Positions 55,859-56,156 of a stretch of 56,156 nucleotides of DNA are shown here, in pieces. The position numbers and the translations under genes are program-made. How positions within the stretch are numbered: the stretch's first letter is position 1; the number at the start of each line of letters is the position of its first letter. The notes beneath the pieces were generated by a model, which had not been told where the DNA came from, did no database searches, and saw nothing but the letters and a program-made list of their open reading frames with translations. This DNA is from Acaricomes phytoseiuli DSM 14247 (GTDB taxonomy: Bacteria; Actinomycetota; Actinomycetes; Actinomycetales; Micrococcaceae). The DNA is taken from the NCBI RefSeq assembly GCF_000376245.1, contig NZ_AQXM01000049.1, positions 1 through 56,156 of the forward strand. The letters run 5' to 3'.

Positions 55859-56156
55859 GGGTCTGCCCCGGGTTTGGTTGACATCTGATCTGTGAGGATT
55901 CGTCCTCGCTGGAAGGATGTATCTCTTGCCCAAGCCCTATCCGAAAGAGTTCCGTGACGATGTCGTGGCTGTGGCCCGTAAAGCCCGGGCCCCGTTATCG
56001 CAGATTGCGAGAGACTTCGGGATTTCCGAAGCCTCGTTGTTCAACTGGCTGAAGAAAGCAAACATCGAAGACGGGCGCGTGCCGGGCCTGACCGAGGACG
56101 AGCGTAAGCAGCTCCGCGAGGCGAACAAGCGGATCCGACTCCTCGAGCAGGAAAAC
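55859..56156 (+). mobile_element. IS3-family insertion sequence, 5' end (right copy)
   Basis: The element starts at GGGTCTGCCCC (55859) and is open to the window end. The first 195 bases are the reverse complement of 1-195 except for one base at the transposase start codon. It faces away from the left copy, so the window is bounded by an outward-reading inverted pair. Confidence 0.88.
55926..56156 (+). CDS. IS3-family transposase OrfA, N-terminal part
   Basis: Seventy-seven residues of OrfA are visible: PKPYPKEFRDDVVAVARKA, a helix-turn-helix (LSQIARDFGISEASLFNWLKKA), and the beginning of a leucine-zipper-type coiled coil (ERKQLREANKRIRLLEQEN) used for dimerisation in IS3 elements. It begins with TTG (55926), where the left copy has ATG, so initiation may be weaker in this copy. 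GGAAGGATGT lies upstream as ribosome-binding site. The reading frame runs out of the window. Confidence 0.88.
   Translation, partial: MPKPYPKEFRDDVVAVARKARAPLSQIARDFGISEASLFNWLKKANIEDGRVPGLTEDERKQLREANKRIRLLEQEN

Overview
The window reads as a stretch of chromosome from a high-GC Gram-positive actinobacterium, most likely of the Micrococcaceae (Arthrobacter/Renibacterium-like). Supporting signs are a lone CIRCE-controlled groL, Ercc3/XPB-type DNA helicase, DtxR/IdeR-type iron regulator, c-di-AMP (ydaO-type) leaders in front of cell-wall hydrolases, a DUF3027/cold-shock pair, a DUF3263/LytR_C pair and frequent GTG/TTG starts. The genus is inference. Both ends lie in copies of the same IS3-family element (about 195 and 298 bases visible) in inverted orientation, so the window is probably a whole contig broken at repeats.

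Layout. 1-605: IS end, a small PLDc_N-type membrane protein, and the 3' part of a tRNA-Thr(TGU) gene without its 5' half, which looks like an attachment-site scar. 610-5392: a small membrane protein, then a long minus-strand locus built around Asp23/Gls24-like envelope-stress proteins (asp23, DUF2273-like, second Asp23-like, DUF6286, AmaP-like anchor, CsbD), followed by an ECF sigma factor, a zinc-finger anti-sigma/Asp23-like hybrid and another Asp23-like protein. 5637-12323: FemAB-type ligase, ThrE-type exporter, uracil-DNA glycosylase, DUF3263 and LytR_C proteins, and groL behind two tandem CIRCE operators. 12399-20079: a perfect 29-bp-arm palindrome, an RNase H fused to a DUF4440-like domain, a two-component system, XPB helicase and its helicase-associated partner broken by a 4-nt repeat frameshift. 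20308-26711: cold-shock protein, DUF3027, SerC, IdeR-like regulator, then three cell-wall proteins (M23, two NlpC/P60), two of them behind separate c-di-AMP riboswitches.

26879-32937 is a molybdenum-cofactor block: HNH protein, MobA-like protein fused to a DUF6457-like domain, MoeA, an FdhF/YdeP-type molybdopterin oxidoreductase and FdhD. 33150-42788 holds a GH38 alpha-mannosidase interrupted by one in-frame TGA, a polar amino-acid (cystine-like) ABC importer, a LysR regulator divergent from a TDT/SLAC1-type transporter, and an ABC exporter. 42806-55672 holds a DUF6314 protein, tRNA-Arg(CCU), a DUF998 protein with a perfect 90-bp internal tandem duplication, a secreted thioredoxin-fold lipoprotein, an inositol-phosphatase-family enzyme, PcrA helicase, sucCD and a heterodimeric ABC exporter. 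The right IS copy closes the window.

Most of this is core chromosome. The notable parts are the sigma-factor-linked Asp23 locus, the paired c-di-AMP riboswitches, and several fresh lesions (4-nt slippage, nonsense codon, 90-bp duplication, IS copies, tRNA scar) that suggest a genome undergoing gene decay or recent rearrangement. No CRISPR array or recognisable defence system was seen.
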